From: a virus
Length of the DNA stretch: 41,505 nt
IMG/VR virus record: IMGVR_UViG_3300021083_000089
Location: 1 to 41,505 of that record
Direction: 5' to 3' (one strand)
Of this stretch, positions 1 to 7,395 are shown one piece after another (positions within the stretch are counted from its first letter, which is position 1; the number at the start of each line of letters is the position of its first letter). The notes below the pieces were generated by a model. That model did not search any database. It saw only the letters and a program-made list of their open reading frames with translations, and had not been told where the DNA came from. A program made the translations under genes and the position numbers.

Positions 1-2
1 AT

Positions 3-107
3 GATGTGCATAATGACAAGATCGTATTAAGTAGCGCCAGTAATGGGTTGTTTTTTATGTCACCAGAGCGGTTTATAGCAGATTTTGAGGAGGTGGGAGA
101 TGAATAA
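3..107 (+). CDS. C-terminal fragment of an unidentified phage protein (5' end outside window)
   Basis: One frame is open from the left edge to a TAA at 105-107. It reads like real protein (DVHNDKIVLSS, then GLFFMSPERFIADFEE near the end) and its stop overlaps the next gene's start. No start is visible, so the gene begins upstream or, if the sequence is circular, across the junction. In that case a GTG at 6-8 would sit 9 nt after an AAGGAAGG stretch at the right edge. Family not recognised. Confidence 0.45.
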   Translation, partial: DVHNDKIVLSSASNGLFFMSPERFIADFEEVGDE

Positions 108-207
108 AGCTATGGCTTTTGCACTAATTATTTGCTGTTTTTGTTTAATGGCTCTTGGAATAAACAATCTAATTAAACCAACATATCACCATGAGGCATG
201 TAAATGA
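100..207 (+). CDS. 35-residue single-pass membrane peptide
   Basis: A strong ribosome binding site (GAGGAGGTGGGAG) lies just before the ATG. The peptide is a short basic start followed by one hydrophobic helix (about residues 4-24, AFALIICCFCLMALGI) and a short polar tail. Its TGA overlaps the ATG of the next gene (ATGA), and its start overlaps the stop of the gene before, so it is translationally coupled on both sides. Too short for family assignment. Small early membrane peptides of this kind are common in phages, but its role is unknown. Confidence 0.55.
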   Translation: MNKAMAFALIICCFCLMALGINNLIKPTYHHEACK

Positions 208-611
208 CCGATAAACCGAAGATGTACCGATCACGAGAAACATTTGAAGCTGTTCAGTATGGAGACATTTACATCACCTATCGATATGGAGAGAATGGGC
301 ATAGCATTCCAGTTGAAGATTTCCACCGCGACTACGAGCCGGTAGAGGAAGCTGATGGCGATGGGTGGCTGCCGATTGATGGGGACACGCCACTAGATAC
401 GCGATTATTATTGTGGTGGACTCCCAAAACCCCCAATAAATACGCTGAGGTCATTATAATTGGAGAAATCAGCTCACACTTTGAAGGGACGTATTTTGAT
501 GGTTATCGTATTAAACGGGAAGGATATGAAGCAGGGTATGCCGATTTAAAACACATTACCCATTGGCGATATCTCCCCGCTGCGCCGCAAATAAAAAAAA
601 CCGAGGATTGA
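204..611 (+). CDS. DUF551-like phage protein
   Basis: The 135-residue soluble acidic protein carries the pattern W-L-P-I-D-G-D-T-P-L-D-T-R-L-L-L-W-W in its middle and HWRYLPAAP at the C-terminus. This is the W..I....P..g..vLl ... HW..LP..P layout of the DUF551 family, whose function is unknown. The start is coupled to the upstream 35-residue peptide through ATGA. A second protein with the same layout is encoded at 40406-40675. The family call rests on the flanking motifs only; the middle of the protein is unrecognised. Confidence 0.6.
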   Translation: MTDKPKMYRSRETFEAVQYGDIYITYRYGENGHSIPVEDFHRDYEPVEEADGDGWLPIDGDTPLDTRLLLWWTPKTPNKYAEVIIIGEISSHFEGTYFDGYRIKREGYEAGYADLKHITHWRYLPAAPQIKKTED

Positions 612-613
612 TT

Positions 614-644
614 ATGCCAGAGATGCTAGATACATCTCTGGCAT
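614..644 (+). terminator. Perfect 12-bp hairpin after the DUF551-like gene
   Basis: Positions 614-625 (ATGCCAGAGATG) and 633-644 form a perfect 12-bp inverted repeat with a 7-nt loop, three bases after a stop codon. Only a weak T stretch follows (ATTTTT about 12 nt later), so it is a poor intrinsic terminator but could attenuate transcription or protect an mRNA 3' end. Confidence 0.4.
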
Positions 645-748
645 TGGCAGTATAGATTTTTGGAATCTGACTGCGGTACATTTAAGCAATGTAGTTAAAT
701 ATTACATTTTATACAATTGAATGTCAACAAAAACCGAGGAGTGATAGA

Positions 749-1111
749 ATGACCAGTGAAGAAGATCAAGCGATATTTATCGGCGAGAGGTTAGGTATTT
801 TTCAACCATGCGAAATGGCATCGATTATACCAGGGCATTTAACCACATGGATTGAGTACAAAAATGATGTTGATGGGGGATATTATGCACTAGAGTATGC
901 GATGAAATGGCTATCATCACTAGAAGGCATACGCGCCATTAAGCAGAAAATGATAGAGCGCGGATATAGCATGTATATTGACTACAACAGCGATAGCAAA
1001 GAATGGTGTTGTGATTTTTTCTTTCCTAAAAAGCATCAAGGGAAACATGGCGCGACAGAAGCCGAGGCCGTACTTGCTGCAACCGAAAAAGCATTGAGGA
1101 GAGAAGGATGA
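749..1111 (+). CDS. Small phage protein, ABA-sandwich-like
   Basis: The 120-residue protein starts after a good ribosome site (CCGAGGAGTGATAGA). Its C-terminal half has an aromatic, edge-strand-like segment (EWCCDFFFPKK) followed by GATEAEAVLAATEKAL. This strand-then-helix ending resembles the phage ABA-sandwich/DUF2591-type accessory proteins, whose role is not established. The 137 bases before it hold a hairpin but no other gene that I can see. The similarity is to the pattern only, so it should be treated as hypothetical. Confidence 0.55.
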   Translation: MTSEEDQAIFIGERLGIFQPCEMASIIPGHLTTWIEYKNDVDGGYYALEYAMKWLSSLEGIRAIKQKMIERGYSMYIDYNSDSKEWCCDFFFPKKHQGKHGATEAEAVLAATEKALRREG

Positions 1112-1563
1112 GGCAGAAACAGCAATTACCAAGCTACCGAATATTCAGGAAAACTAGAAATTGGGGATATGAGTTTTGAATGCGACGTGTTGTCTGATGG
1201 CACCCGTATTATTACTCAAACTGATTTTATGGAAGGAATGGGGATGTATTATAGCGGATGGGTATCTGCTAATAGAACCGATGAAGATATAGCTGCAGAT
1301 ACTCCTCAATTTCTAGCATTTAAAACTTTAAAACCCTTTGTTGACAGGCACTTAGGTGATCTGCAGTCAATAACAGTAGAATATAGAACTAAACGAGGCT
1401 CATTAGCGCGAGGTATCAAGAGGCTAAAGAGGCGCTGGACAATTGGGATTGTCAGTTTGACGATGATGATGAATTTATTGAAGATAAAGAGCTATTTAAG
1501 AAAGCGTATAAAATTGCTGAGATAACGGAGTTAGGAAGAGGATTAACAACTGAAGAACAATGA
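1112..1563 (+). pseudogene. P63C-domain gene remnant, frameshifted and lacking a proper start
   Basis: The frame containing the ATG at 1169 reads SFECDVLSDGTRIITQ, then FLAFKTLKPFVDRHLGD and ITVEYRTKRGSLARG, which matches the N-terminal part of P63C-domain proteins common in phages and plasmids. The family-like segment SGKLEIGD lies upstream of that ATG in the same frame (1142-1168), so the original start has been lost or is unusual. After about 1412 this frame turns into an implausible basic tail. The -1 frame instead gives a convincing acidic sequence (EAKEALDNWDCQF ... ITELGRGLTTEEQ) ending at 1561-1563. A one-base loss near 1414 would explain the break. An alternative is a shortened live gene at 1169-1525 overlapped by a second gene. 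Confidence 0.5.
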
Positions 1564-1567
1564 TATT

Positions 1568-1780
1568 ATGAATGATTGGCTGTATACCTGTACCGAAGAA
1601 GAATATGATGAGTGGTATGATAGTGATGAATACGCCCGTATATCGGACATGGGAGAACGTTACTACCTTAGTTGTGCCAAAGCTCCAAACATTCCTGAAT
1701 TGATTTGCCAGTGCACATGGCCGGAAGGAAGTAAAGAAGAGCTTGCATGGTCAAATGGTTATGGAAGGTGGGGAAATTAA
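1568..1780 (+). CDS. Hypothetical 70-residue acidic protein
   Basis: The protein is rich in Asp, Glu, Tyr and Trp (CTEEEYDEWYDSDEY near the start; CTWPEGSKEEL near the end) and has five cysteines. No family recognised. It is the last gene of the left plus-strand block, and its 3' end overlaps the end of the convergent Gp49-like gene by 4 bp. Its composition suits a small early protein that binds a host partner, but that is only a guess. Confidence 0.5.
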   Translation: MNDWLYTCTEEEYDEWYDSDEYARISDMGERYYLSCAKAPNIPELICQCTWPEGSKEELAWSNGYGRWGN

Positions 1781-2016
1781 AGCTGCTTGTTTAGTATCAA
1801 TGCAACTCCGGGCATTAGGCTTGCAACAGCATTATCATAAGCGGCCTTCTGTGCGGTTTCTTTGTTGTAACCACTCAATTCAACGCTATCTGTTCCGGTA
1901 ATATGAGTTCCATTTAGGAATATAACCTTTGCTGTAGTGGTTATTAATCCACTTTCCACATAGGAGGTTGACGTTACTTTTCCTTTTATGAAATCCGATA
2001 TTTCTTGATCTTGCAT
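1777..2016 (-). CDS. Gp49-like phage protein
   Basis: The 79-residue protein has the order seen in the N4 Gp49/Sf6 gene 66 family: a short helix with an I..fI pattern, a strand pair (TTTAKVIFLNGTHITGTDSV), then an acidic-aromatic stretch and AYDNAVASL. In the family the corresponding part is NGf.v.GeS ... iAyenA. Function of the family is unknown. It is the last minus-strand gene at the left end and follows a hairpin at 2040-2070, so it may be expressed separately or at reduced level. Confidence 0.5.
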   Translation of the reverse strand: MQDQEISDFIKGKVTSTSYVESGLITTTAKVIFLNGTHITGTDSVELSGYNKETAQKAAYDNAVASLMPGVALILNKQL

Positions 2017-2039
2017 TGTATACTCTCAATGTAATTATA

Positions 2040-2070
2040 AACCCGCCAGCTATTTACGTAGTGGCGGGTT
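2040..2070 (-). terminator. Intrinsic-terminator-like hairpin
   Basis: AACCCGCCA (2040-2048) pairs perfectly with TGGCGGGTT (2062-2070). Read on the minus strand, the GC-rich stem is followed by TTTATAATT. It sits between the hendecad-repeat gene and the Gp49-like gene and would end, or reduce, leftward late transcription. Confidence 0.6.
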
Positions 2071-2104
2071 CTGCATTATAACATAAGTATTTTAGCCGTA
2101 AATA

Positions 2105-2962
2105 CTAAGGTCGGTGATGCTTTTGAACTAAAAGTTCCATGCGCAATGCATTTGCCTCTGCTTCAACACGTTTATTATCTGTTGAAATAATAAGGGCTTG
2201 AGTTGTCTTTTCGCCGAGACGGGCTTCACAGCAACATTCTGCAATTTTAGCCTCAAGAGACGCTTTATTTTCAAGAGCTTTATATTGTGTTTCAGCAAAT
2301 CCTTTGAGAATTTCCTTAGTAACGCTTTCAGAAGTCTTGTAAATATCCAACTGCAATTGAGCGAAGTGCGAAGCTTCAGCAGCACGAGTAATTGCTCCAT
2401 CTTGAGCTAGAGAAATCTGAATATCTTTAGCGGCAATAGCATTGGCCGTACCGACAGTGCCAATTAATGTATTGACGGTGCCGAAAGATAGTGTGCTTGA
2501 AAGCGCCGCATCAGAAATAGCTTTTTGAGTCGCAATAGCGGATATAGTTGTCGTATTAAGACCAGAAACAGTGCCATCAGTAACCGCCTTAGTAACAGAT
2601 GTTGCTGTATCAGAAATAGCTTTCTGACTTGCGACGCTAGTTAATGTCGTAGTATTAATACCGGCAACAGCAGAATCTGTAACGTTTTTAATGACGCTTG
2701 TTCCTGTGTCGCTAATCTGCTTCTGAGTTGAAACAGCCGTATCACCAATGGCCTTTTGAGTAGCAACGCTAGTATCGCTAATAGCCTTCTGAGTAGCTGT
2801 GCTGGTTAGATTGTTGTTGTTCAGCACAGAAACAACACCTACAGCATCAGCAGCAAGGATAGAGGCCGTAGATGTTCCGATAGCGTTTAAAATGTGGCGG
2901 CTATTTTCAGCGATATTATTATTAGTAATTAACTCTTCTATTCCGTATGTTTCTTTAGTCAT
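2105..2962 (-). CDS. Hendecad-repeat coiled-coil protein with Cys-rich C-terminal domain
   Basis: The protein has 285 residues. Residues 1-55 carry a short acidic start and an Ala/Val-rich helix. Residues 56-154 are nine consecutive 11-residue units in perfect register (for example ATQKAISDTSV, ATQKAIGDTAV, ASQKAISDTAT, ATQKAISDAAL), with a 33-residue higher-order repeat at 78-110 and 111-143. Eleven-residue periodicity is typical of right-handed or straight coiled coils. The C-terminal third holds a helix, then ECCCEARLGEKTTQAL and a final helical tail. This ending resembles a class of small phage proteins with a CCCE motif whose function is unknown. No signal peptide. It lies beyond the spanins at the end of the late block, so a virion-associated fibrous role is plausible but unproven. 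Confidence 0.6.
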   Translation of the reverse strand: MTKETYGIEELITNNNIAENSRHILNAIGTSTASILAADAVGVVSVLNNNNLTSTATQKAISDTSVATQKAIGDTAVSTQKQISDTGTSVIKNVTDSAVAGINTTTLTSVASQKAISDTATSVTKAVTDGTVSGLNTTTISAIATQKAISDAALSSTLSFGTVNTLIGTVGTANAIAAKDIQISLAQDGAITRAAEASHFAQLQLDIYKTSESVTKEILKGFAETQYKALENKASLEAKIAECCCEARLGEKTTQALIISTDNKRVEAEANALRMELLVQKHHRP

Positions 2963-2965
2963 TTT

Positions 2966-2991
2966 AGGTTTCCTTTTTAAAGTTGAAACCT
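2966..2991 (-). promoter_or_regulatory. Leader hairpin overlapping the ribosome site of the hendecad gene
   Basis: AGGTTTC (2966-2972) pairs with GAAACCT (2985-2991). On the minus-strand mRNA the ribosome site of the gene starting at 2962 (AAAAAGGAAACC) lies partly in this stem, so folding could limit translation. Confidence 0.35.
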
Positions 2992-3009
2992 GAGGTTAAT
3001 CGGCATTGT

Positions 3010-3024
3010 TTGTTTATACAACAA
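3010..3024 (+). promoter_or_regulatory. Inverted repeat, possible operator of the XRE gene
   Basis: TTGTT-TATAC-AACAA is a perfect inverted repeat with a 5-nt centre, 19 nt before the XRE gene's ATG. The centre TATACA could serve as a -10 element. This would suit autoregulation. No convincing -35 is seen. Confidence 0.3.
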
Positions 3025-3042
3025 AGCGCAACCTACGAGCAT

Positions 3043-3249
3043 ATGGAAACTGTCAACGAAAGAGTTGGAAGGAATATAAAAATGATACGCTTATTGCGCG
3101 GATTGTCTAGGGAACAGGTCGCCCGCAATATTGGCGTATCATCACAACAATTATATAAATACGAGAATGGCATTAACGCCTTATCCCCACAGCGTTTAGA
3201 GGATATATCTAAGACGCTTAGCCGTAAGATCTCGGATTTATTTATTTAA
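3043..3249 (+). CDS. XRE/HTH_3-family transcription regulator
   Basis: The 68-residue protein consists of one helix-turn-helix domain of the HTH_3 (Cro/CI) type: RVGRNIKMIRLLRGLSREQVA, then IGVSSQQLYKYENG and SPQRLEDISKTL. It has no dimerisation or peptidase domain, so it is a Cro-like single-domain regulator. The ATG at 3043 is preferred to a TTG at 2983 because the domain begins there and the extra 20 residues look unstructured. The gene stands alone on the plus strand inside the leftward late block. Its 3' end overlaps the convergent o-spanin gene by 8 bp. It may control the adjacent leftward gene or act as a moron-encoded host regulator. Confidence 0.75.
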   Translation: METVNERVGRNIKMIRLLRGLSREQVARNIGVSSQQLYKYENGINALSPQRLEDISKTLSRKISDLFI

Positions 3250-3514
3250 CGTTTTTATAATAATCAACAAGAGCATTATCGTGTATTTTACAGCTATTAT
3301 ACAAAACTTCCAAATCCTTATGTGCTTGTATTAACGTACCTTCAGGCAGCGGATAATGCAACGGCGCGATGTTTGGACATTTAACTAGATTTTCAGCTGA
3401 TAATGTGTTATTGGTCGAGGGAATTGAAATCGCGCACGCCATCAATACTGACATTACAAGCGTGCAACTTATTATATTTTTTAACCAAAGCATCGAGTTT
3501 ATTCTGTACATCAT
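3242..3514 (-). CDS. Outer-membrane spanin lipoprotein (Rz1-like)
   Basis: The 90-residue protein begins with a basic, hydrophobic signal sequence (WLKNIISCTLVMSVL) ending in a lipobox L-M-A-C. The mature chain is short and polar. The first 107 bp overlap the i-spanin gene in another frame, the embedded arrangement typical of two-component spanins, which fuse inner and outer membranes in the last step of Gram-negative lysis. The mature chain has fewer prolines than classical Rz1. Its family is recognised by lipobox and position only. Confidence 0.75.
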   Translation of the reverse strand: MMYRINSMLWLKNIISCTLVMSVLMACAISIPSTNNTLSAENLVKCPNIAPLHYPLPEGTLIQAHKDLEVLYNSCKIHDNALVDYYKNVK

Positions 3515-3728
3515 CGGCCTTTCTCTTTTGTTGTTCTGCTTGATCTGTCACTGCTTTGAGTGCGACACTAGAGCGGGCTTTCTCAAGACTTTCCGCTTTC
3601 TGTTCGGCGTCACGTATGCGCTCTTGGCTGGCCTCATAGCCGTGGTAATATATTACGCCTATAATCCCTAAAATTGCCATGGCGCCCGCAATATAGCGCC
3701 ATCCGCTGAGTAATAGAGTAAGTATCAT
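3408..3728 (-). CDS. Inner-membrane spanin (Rz-like)
   Basis: With the ATG at 3728 (TAATG overlap with the endolysin stop) the protein has 106 residues: an N-terminal membrane helix (about 13-30, IAGAMAILGIIGVIYYHGY) followed by a long charged coiled coil (residues 33-92, SQERIRDAEQKAESLEKARS onward). This is the classic i-spanin layout, with the periplasmic coiled coil bridging to the o-spanin. A longer start at 3773 would add 15 residues inside the endolysin gene and is less likely. Confidence 0.75.
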   Translation of the reverse strand: MILTLLLSGWRYIAGAMAILGIIGVIYYHGYEASQERIRDAEQKAESLEKARSSVALKAVTDQAEQQKRKADDVQNKLDALVKKYNKLHACNVSIDGVRDFNSLDQ

Positions 3729-4135
3729 TAAGCTATATCCTTGAAAAAAACATGATGGTCGCTGGTAAAGCACGGATCTTTACCGATAGCCCATTTAGGT
3801 TCAGGACTTCCTATACGATAATAATAAGTTGCCCCATTGGTTCTATCAGCAAGTGTTTCATCTATTAAGTCTTCTGCAATGTTGGCCGATTTTTGATATA
3901 ATTCGTCACTTTCTTCAATGCTATCAAGATATTCCCTATTCGGGTCGCCTTCATTCCAGCATGAATATTGCCAGGGCTTAACGCATACACCAAGCACAGT
4001 ATCGCCTCTCCAGCTAGGATGGTTTACGCGATTGATAATTGTGCTGCCTACATCTTGCATTCCTTCCAGACCCTCACCTCGAGCTTCACCTAACATAGTC
4101 AATGCAAGTGCGGTTAAATCACTGTTTGGTATCAT
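3728..4135 (-). CDS. Endolysin, SleB-type cell wall hydrolase
   Basis: The 135-residue protein matches the Hydrolase_2/SleB fold. The N-terminal ALTMLGEARGE carries the catalytic Glu (E17), followed by VGSTIINRV, a W/PWQYSCW segment and NGATYYYR ... PKWA near the end. Enzymes of this family cleave the glycan strand of peptidoglycan. There is no signal peptide, so it would depend on a holin. It lies between the holin-like genes and the spanins, overlapping the upstream gene by 4 bp and the downstream start by 1-3 bp, which makes a compact lysis cassette. Confidence 0.88.
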   Translation of the reverse strand: MIPNSDLTALALTMLGEARGEGLEGMQDVGSTIINRVNHPSWRGDTVLGVCVKPWQYSCWNEGDPNREYLDSIEESDELYQKSANIAEDLIDETLADRTNGATYYYRIGSPEPKWAIGKDPCFTSDHHVFFKDIA

Positions 4136-4365
4136 TTTCCTCTTCTCCCTGGCTCGTCATTCGCTTTCATAAATATTGCTGCACCTATGGAGGTGATTAG
4201 CGCTGCCGTACCTATCATAAAACTCTTATAATCAAAATCGTTTTCATTAATCACTATATCGTACCAACTCATTAGATTACCACAAATAAACGACCCCAAG
4301 CCCATCACACGTATGATGCAAGCTGTTTTGTTATCAGATACGGTAATTATATCAGTAAATTTCAT
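4132..4365 (-). CDS. Putative holin with two membrane helices
   Basis: The 77-residue protein has two hydrophobic segments (about residues 15-33 and 49-67) joined by an acidic loop, and a short charged C-terminus (KANDEPGRRGK). This is a class II holin layout. It directly precedes the endolysin (4-bp overlap) and follows another small membrane protein. Holins trigger lysis by permeabilising the inner membrane. The call rests on topology and position rather than sequence family. Confidence 0.6.
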   Translation of the reverse strand: MKFTDIITVSDNKTACIIRVMGLGSFICGNLMSWYDIVINENDFDYKSFMIGTAALITSIGAAIFMKANDEPGRRGK

Positions 4366-4658
4366 TTCTTTGCAAGAACGCTAATAATTGCACCAATGAT
4401 AACTCCAATAAAACTACCTGTACCGGTAACCGCAACAGTCAGAAAATTGAACTTTCCCATCAACCCTGATAAGTCTTGCGCTAAGCTATTCACACGGTTA
4501 ACCGTCGCTTTATCATCAGCAAGATGCGTTTCAAACATGGATATTATGTTTCGTAGATTGGCGTTAGTAGTTGCCTGCTCTTTATAAACAGCCTCTAACC
4601 TTTCAGCTATATCAATATATCCTTCTCGGCGTTCTGTTTTTTCTGGTTTTTTTTTCAT
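4362..4658 (-). CDS. XhlA-like lysis protein (coiled coil plus C-terminal membrane helix)
   Basis: The 98-residue protein has a basic N-terminus, a long amphipathic helix (about residues 14-70) and one C-terminal membrane helix (74-95, LTVAVTGTGSFIGVIIGAI) ending in KK. This is the layout of haemolysin XhlA-type proteins, which work with holins in some phages. It overlaps both neighbours by 4 bp. It could be the holin itself, an antiholin or an accessory protein. Confidence 0.5.
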   Translation of the reverse strand: MKKKPEKTERREGYIDIAERLEAVYKEQATTNANLRNIISMFETHLADDKATVNRVNSLAQDLSGLMGKFNFLTVAVTGTGSFIGVIIGAIISVLAKK

Positions 4659-6825
4659 AATACCACATAGTTATAAATTGAATTATCACCTGATGAACCA
4701 TGAACTGTAAATCCAGTTCCCGGCGTAGGTACAGCTGTAGGATATGATCCTTGTGCTCCTATCTCAGTCCTTAAAGTGAATAATATCACACTGGTTAATA
4801 AAACGCTAGTATCAGCAACCGTTACAGGAGTTACACCTGTAAGCGTAACTGAATTTCGTGATGCGGCAGGATTGTAGCTAGTTACTGATCCATCTTGATT
4901 TGCATAATTTATATTATTTGAATTAATATTCAATAACTGTACTGGTGCGATAAGTGCATCCTTAGTTGCGAGGAAATATCCCCATTCTGCTATGTCGCTT
5001 GGTCCGCCATTAGTGATTGCACCTTGAGCTATGCTTCCACCGGTGATGAAGTATCGTTGTGTCTTTTCAACAAATGATTCCGCCTTTATTGGATCTTGCC
5101 ATTGATTAGCTGCCATATACCCCATTTGGTTATTAGGATAAGAATCGAGAGCCTTGTCCTGTAAATAATTAGGCCAACGTAATGAGACATTGTAACGTAT
5201 AATCTTTCTTACGTCGTCAGTAATGGTGGGGACATTATAATATTCCGCAAAGAACTGGCATTGCAGATTGGGGTACCACGCGACTTCAGTATCATTAATC
5301 CAGGTTGTAATATCTTGCCCATAATAAGAAATAAACAAATTATATGTTGTATTAAATAACGCGAAAACACCATCGGCAATATAAAGGGAATTCGCAAGGC
5401 GGTTGTTTGCCCCGAAGTATCGCCATCAAATCCACATATATAGGCTAAGTCACGATAACCAGATACGACACCACAATTATCCTCTGTGAATTGCACGGCG
5501 TATGCACTGCCGTCATTGGGGTCAACGCCATTCTGGAATACGTATGTTAAAAAGTTTGCTATCTGCGTACTGAGATTAAAATATGCTAGATTATCAATAA
5601 GGGTTTTGTAGGTGAGATAGCCTCCAAATCCATCAGGTTGCGGACTATTTGACCCTAGAAATGTGGTGTCGAGTGTGATAGCAAGATAACGAGCTATAAG
5701 ATTAAATGCAGTTGATGCATAACTATCCGTACTATCTGGCCCCTTGTATGTAATAAAATCATTCTCCGTATCAAACCATAAATATTGTTGACTTGCATAC
5801 GATGTGAAAATGCATAAAAATACCGCCGTCCCATCGGTAACTGTTGATGTTCCAACTGTGTATGATCCGCTATATGGTGGTGTGGAACTAGAAGTTCCGG
5901 CAGTAATGCAACGCCAGATATAGCCACCCGCAATCATCTTCATGCCAAATAAATAAGCACTCGAATCTGCACGATTAATAGCTAGATTAAGAAACATCCC
6001 CTTGATGTGACTTAATATAAGGCTTGAAATTGTAGTGCCTCCGGGCGGGGTGAATGCATTACCAGTGATTAGAGTCTTGTGGCAAACTTGTTGTAGTCCC
6101 ACATTTGCAAAATAATACTCCATACCACCATTTGCAGAATACCTAAACATACCCAAATATTCTTCTTGGCAATAATATTGCAATAAAGCCGTTCCATTAT
6201 AAAATGGTGCATTGGGGTTTGTTGATGTTGGAGCGCTTGACCCTGTATAAAAAGGCCCAGTTCCAATAGTAACAACCAGATAGCAATTTCCCGTAGATGT
6301 GATGAGAATTTGACCATAGTTTACTGCTGTTGTGGCCATCCATGGTGTTGTATTGGGATTATTATAGAATAGCTCTGCAAATGTATCTATACTACCGTCA
6401 ATATCTTGCGGCTTGAAAACGGTCGGGTATGTATTTCCACTAAGTGTAACGGATATGATATTAGATCCATCCGTGCTTGCAGCCCAAACATGTAATTTTT
6501 CTTCATAATGTGGCAACGCCGGGTAATTATTTGACGGCTGACTTTCCATGGTTATAGTTCCATCGGAATTTAACCACCAGTCATAGACGTAATTTGCTTG
6601 TAGTGTTGCGGTAATTGTAGGTATATCAACAAAAGACGAACCTATAACGCCCGTACCGCTCGGAAGAGATATATCAAAACCAACGATAGGAACGCTTGGA
6701 ACGGCTGGCAATTGATCAATCCATCCGTTAAATCCAACACCAACGGGCGCATCAATATATGGGTATCCTATTGGGTCCCCTTCCCATTTTCCATCAGTGA
6801 AGATTCGGTTTTTTATTTGCGTCAT
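4655..6825 (-). CDS. Putative tailspike/receptor-binding protein, split by a frameshift
   Basis: Two overlapping frames form one protein. The upstream frame (from 6825) ends at 5209 with an implausible hydrophobic tail after GDTSG. The -1 frame continues smoothly with ANNRLANSLYIADGVFALFN and runs to 4655. The switch maps to a G4 run (CCCC at 5410-5413 on the plus strand), and the joined product would be about 723 residues. The N-terminal half is rich in beta-strand and Thr/Ser/Gly, as in fibres. The C-terminal half has helical repeats with Trp/Tyr/Asp-rich stretches (for example DTEVAWYPNLQCQFFAEYYN), suggestive of an alpha/alpha-barrel glycanase fold. It lies between fibre and lysis genes. 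Whether the frameshift is a sequencing error, a mutation or programmed is open. Confidence 0.55.
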
Positions 6826-6849
6826 TCTACACTTACCTTAAAATGAACA

Positions 6850-7395
6850 TCAGTTCATACCTATCGAAAGTACTGTTATTATACCAAGCACAGCCCCATA
6901 AATTGATTCACCTACACGCACTTGGCCGCCAACTGGGGCAATTCTAGCTGTGTAATAAGCACACCCCATAAGAGCAGAGCCCAATCCCCATAGTGGGGAA
7001 TGATGACTATAAAGTGATAGTGCCAGAAATACTGGATAGAATAGGAGTCCTCTGATTGTGAAAGCTACAAAGCACCATGTGATAAACTGTCCGGAATTTG
7101 TAGGTATCCCGCAAATTTTTGTAGCAATCCAGTCAATAGGCTTTACACAAACTTCATTTACATACTGCATATTACCGGACAAAATATTAAGGTACTTATT
7201 CCATCCACAAGCAAACCCTATCCACAACCCTATAAAAGCAATGAGAATAATGATAGCTGAATGATCGATAGATTGATTAGGTAATAGCAATGTGGCAATG
7301 CCCATGCCTGCCGCACATGTCATGCGATCAATCATTCCTGATCCACGTAGGGCATTTAATGCGGAAAAAATAGCGATTACTAGTAGATTTATCAT
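6850..7395 (-). CDS. Polytopic membrane protein of unknown function
   Basis: The 181-residue protein has about five hydrophobic segments (roughly residues 2-17, 27-40, 46-66, 104-126 and 131-150, plus a C-terminal one). It has a GSG near residue 18 and a loop with KPIDWIATKICG. No transporter family recognised. It lies between the tailspike and the propeller-like fibre gene, overlapping the stop/start of the latter by one base, so it is expressed late. It might alter the host envelope or act in superinfection exclusion, or be an unusual holin. This is inferred from position only. Confidence 0.6.
   Translation of the reverse strand: MINLLVIAIFSALNALRGSGMIDRMTCAAGMGIATLLLPNQSIDHSAIIILIAFIGLWIGFACGWNKYLNILSGNMQYVNEVCVKPIDWIATKICGIPTNSGQFITWCFVAFTIRGLLFYPVFLALSLYSHHSPLWGLGSALMGCAYYTARIAPVGGQVRVGESIYGAVLGIITVLSIGMN

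Noticed and set aside
1380-1415. Programmed frameshift in the P63C-like gene
   Set aside because: No X_XXY_YYZ slippery heptamer is in the zero frame before the break, and the start is also defective, so decay is the simpler reading.
2500-2800. Regular 33-bp repeats that could be mistaken for a CRISPR array
   Set aside because: They are degenerate, have no spacers and encode in-frame 11-residue protein repeats.
2983-3042. Upstream TTG start for the XRE gene
   Set aside because: The extra 20 residues look unstructured, overlap the hairpin and operator-like elements, and the HTH domain starts at the ATG.
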